A stretch of 64,000 bases of DNA, taken from contig NC_080719.1 in assembly GCF_019097595.1 (NCBI RefSeq), positions 15,328,501 through 15,392,500 of the forward strand, given 5' to 3'. The translations under genes were made by a program, and so were the position numbers. This document shows positions 61,450 to 64,000 of the stretch, one piece after another. Source of the DNA: Hemibagrus wyckioides (taxonomy: Eukaryota; Chordata; Actinopteri; Siluriformes; Bagridae). The notes below the pieces were generated by a model. The model saw nothing but the letters and a program-made list of their open reading frames with translations, searched no databases and was not told the DNA's origin. How positions within the stretch are numbered: position 1 is the stretch's first letter; each line of letters opens with the position of its first letter.

Positions 61450-61640
61450 ATTCGATTCAATTCAATTTATTTGTATAGTGCATTTAACAATGGACATTGT
61501 TTCAAAGCAGCTTTACAGAAGTACAAACACACAGAGAAAAAAAAAAAAAGGAGCAAGCCTGAGGTGACGATGGCAAGGAAAAAGTCCCTGAGGTAATATG
61601 ACTCAGAATGGAACCCATCCTCATTTGGGTGACACTGAAC
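61450..61640 (+). repeat. Dispersed fish repeat (TTTATTTGTATAGTGCATTT type)
   Basis: ATTCAATTTATTTGTATAGT, TTAACAATGGACATTGTTTC, AAAGCAGCTTTACAGAAGTA, GGCAAGGAAAAAGTCCCTGA and GAATGGAACCCATCCTCATT occur in the order of a widespread teleost repeat. Confidence 0.65.
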
Positions 61641-62009
61641 TATAAATAACCTATACATCCCTACTCAAGATGTATGAAAATATTATGAAAGTTAGGGTTC
61701 TATTTAGTTAGGCCTGGTTTTAATATGTTATCAGATACCAAAAATAGACTAAATCTGACAATATAGCTCGTTTAAACAGCTGAACTGAATTTGTGTATAG
61801 ACCACATAATGCTTAATACAGTCCAGGGTGCATCACGTTTATTAAAATTTTCTATAAAAGTCTATAATTGTATAAAACAGAATGTAATTGGCAGTTTAGA
61901 CCATTTTTGCTTTTAAGAGGAGAGCGGAGGCCACATTAGTATTTCCTGTTGGTTCATGCTTCCACGGTTCCTAAATTCACAGAGATTTAGTTCACCTAGT
62001 AAACATATA

Positions 62010-62110
62010 ACTATCCATCCATCCATCCATCCATCCATTGTCTATACCCGCTTATTTCTAATTAGGGTCACGTGGGTCTACTGGAGCCTATTCCAGCACA
62101 CTAAACATAT
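62010..62110 (+). repeat. (ATCC)n-headed dispersed repeat fragment
   Basis: Six ATCC units are followed by CCGCTTATTTCTAATTAGGG and CTGGAGCCTATTCCAGCA, the start of the repeat family also seen at 15.7 and 18.7 kb. Confidence 0.6.
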
Positions 62111-63548
62111 AACTAGGGAAAGTAAAATCTTTCAGAAATCAGAAATTAATCATGTTGAGTCACATAAAGCTATTTTGCACAATAATGTGATATTATGATG
62201 CTAAGGATAATAAGGCGCAGATTCCTACACTCACACACACACTTGGGAAGTCATTGTCTACATAATTCTGAAGTAATACTGCAAAGCTTTTTGCTATACA
62301 AATGTGTATATAAAATAACTGAATTCGTTTGAATGAATTTTTCCTCTCCTGCTCATTAGTTGTCTTGATCGAACTGAAGGAATCAAGCTGTTGAAAATTC
62401 AGGTACACCAAAAACCTCTATCCGGTGTGATAACATGAGAATAAATGGTTTCATTTGAAGCCTGCGTTACTCATGAAAACTCATGTAAACAGGCTACGCT
62501 GAGATTATCCCAGTGGTGTCACAACATCCTGTTTCCCCTTCAAAATGTTGTACACATTCATATCTTACAGATTAACCATTACCTAGAAGTTGAGGTTCGA
62601 TGAACGGAGAGACAGTCAACGCTATTACACATTGCTGTTTTTTCCTCCATCTCTGCACCAGTGAAGAGAATTTATTATATACCAGTTGATTAGATTTTAG
62701 AAAAGGACACACATGAGCAGTGTCAGGAGGAATAAAGAGGAAGTATAAAGCAGATGTTTCAAACCAGTTCAATCACAAACAGGGCATTTCCAGTCTTATT
62801 AAAAGAAAAGAGCCCGGAAGGCTGAACATGTGAATTTACACAAAGCTAACTATATCTGATCAACATAATGCTAAACAACTATGTCATTCTTTTCTTCAGA
62901 AATTCATGACAACAATTCTGACATTTTAGCACTGCTCCTTTTAGCACTGCTACAAACCCACTGTTGATGATACAGCTTTCATCAGAAGGATAATAAAGGA
63001 AGGAGTAAAGTCAGATCCCAAAGAATATAATGTTCATGCGAGCTTTTATTTTACTTAGACGGAAATTTATCTCTGCATTCGGTTTCACCACTGCTCTTTA
63101 CTGATGTCATCACTACCAATGCAGAGGGAAAAAAAAACCTCTGACAGGAAAATAGTAGATGTAATAGTCTGCACTTCTGATGGTGATGACTGAGAAGTGA
63201 TGTACTTTCAGTTTAAGAAACTAAAATTCTCATTTCAAGACAGCACATAAAAGATGCAGAGGTGCTGTGAAGAAGACTCATCATACTTTTTTTAGCATGA
63301 AAGGCTATGTCTAAGGCTGTGACCTAAGTCGCACACTTAGCTTTATAAGGAATTAATCAATTTTTCAATTGCAATAATGCATCTTTGCTCTCTTTAAATA
63401 ACCAGCCACCACAAATAATGCACTCTTGACAGTAGTACAGCTGCTGTGATTAAATCAATAGGACAATAAAATCAAATGCTCTGAAGTATAAACAACACAA
63501 AGGGATTGAGCCATCGAATACTGTGCGGTTTAATGAATCAACAGCATT

Positions 63549-63551
<3 letters not shown>

Positions 63552-63600
<49 letters not shown>
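63552..63600 (+). repeat. (AG)n microsatellite
   Basis: About 24 uninterrupted AG units. Confidence 0.95.
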
Positions 63601-63602
<2 letters not shown>

Positions 63603-64000
63603 GTTTAAGCCACAACTATAGGCTTGAAAACTAATAAAGAAATGGATGAACACATGGCTGTGAAGAAACCCTCCTATCACACACACACACACACACTTGA
63701 GCCCAAAGGTTCTGTTTGATCACATTTGTTATTTAGATTTGGACTTTTAATGCAGTGGAGTAGTGGAAAAAAATTAACAATAATCCATCCTGCCACTTAA
63801 TCCTCCTTGCCCTTAATCTGTTAAAGTCTGAGCTTATTATTCAGTCATTCATCTTAAAGTATATCATACAATAATTATTTATGGTCCACTAATCTGATTG
63901 AATGAGCAGCGTTCCAAAAGTGCTTATATTTCCAATATTCACTGGGACATTTTAGTGTGTACTCATCTGTACTCGCCTCTTAAATTTCCACTTTTTAGTT

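Larger units (their letters stand above)
52144..64000. other. sbno2 5' intron or upstream region
   Basis: No exon with convincing boundaries was recognised. It contains a (TTTA)n run, the LINE fragment at 53.7-54.06 kb, dispersed repeat fragments at 57.5, 60.2, 61.45 and 62.0 kb, and GA repeats. Because sbno2 exon 1 has an upstream acceptor, at least part of this is intron. The first exon may lie here unrecognised or beyond the window. Confidence 0.5.

Overview
This window is vertebrate nuclear DNA, almost certainly from a ray-finned fish. It is AT-rich, has small GT-AG exons separated by AT-rich introns, carries many di- and tetranucleotide microsatellites, and contains several dispersed repeat families that I recognise from teleost genomes. 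A catfish-like teleost is possible, but the species cannot be fixed from this sequence. There are no bacterial, CRISPR, rRNA or true tRNA features.

Two protein genes are clear, both on the minus strand and arranged head-to-tail. On the left (395 to about 14,900) is the 5' half of tjp3, encoding the tight-junction scaffold ZO-3. It covers the start codon, PDZ1, PDZ2 and a long PDZ2-PDZ3 linker. PDZ3, SH3 and guanylate-kinase-like exons would lie beyond position 1. I traced 17 coding exons in one continuous frame. The linker is made of alternating exon types that look like a tandemly amplified two-exon module. Optional upstream exons could add an N-terminal extension, and a GC-richer segment near 14.74-14.91 kb with two CRE-like sites is the likely promoter.

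On the right (21,135-52,143) is a complete strawberry notch homologue 2 gene (sbno2). I could place 31 coding exons, all phases agreeing, giving 1,437 residues: Walker A, DECH box, helicase C motif VI (GRTHR) and a Q/S-rich tail. Its upstream non-coding exon(s) and main promoter lie to the right of 52,143 and were not found. A second start exon at 40,440-40,499, phase-compatible with exon 4, suggests an internal promoter and a shorter protein.

The introns hold most of what is unusual. The ~14 kb intron 3 of sbno2 contains a 541-bp tandem duplication carrying a TATAGG-type minisatellite (33.4-34.5 kb). It also holds an orphan terminal exon (41,804-41,931) that encodes a hydrophobic C-terminus and belongs to neither recognised gene. 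The region right of 52.1 kb is mostly intronic or intergenic, with a decayed LINE reverse-transcriptase fragment, SINE-like pieces and simple repeats. The two proteins have unrelated roles (a cell-junction scaffold and a nuclear transcriptional co-regulator). Their closeness is linkage, not a shared pathway.
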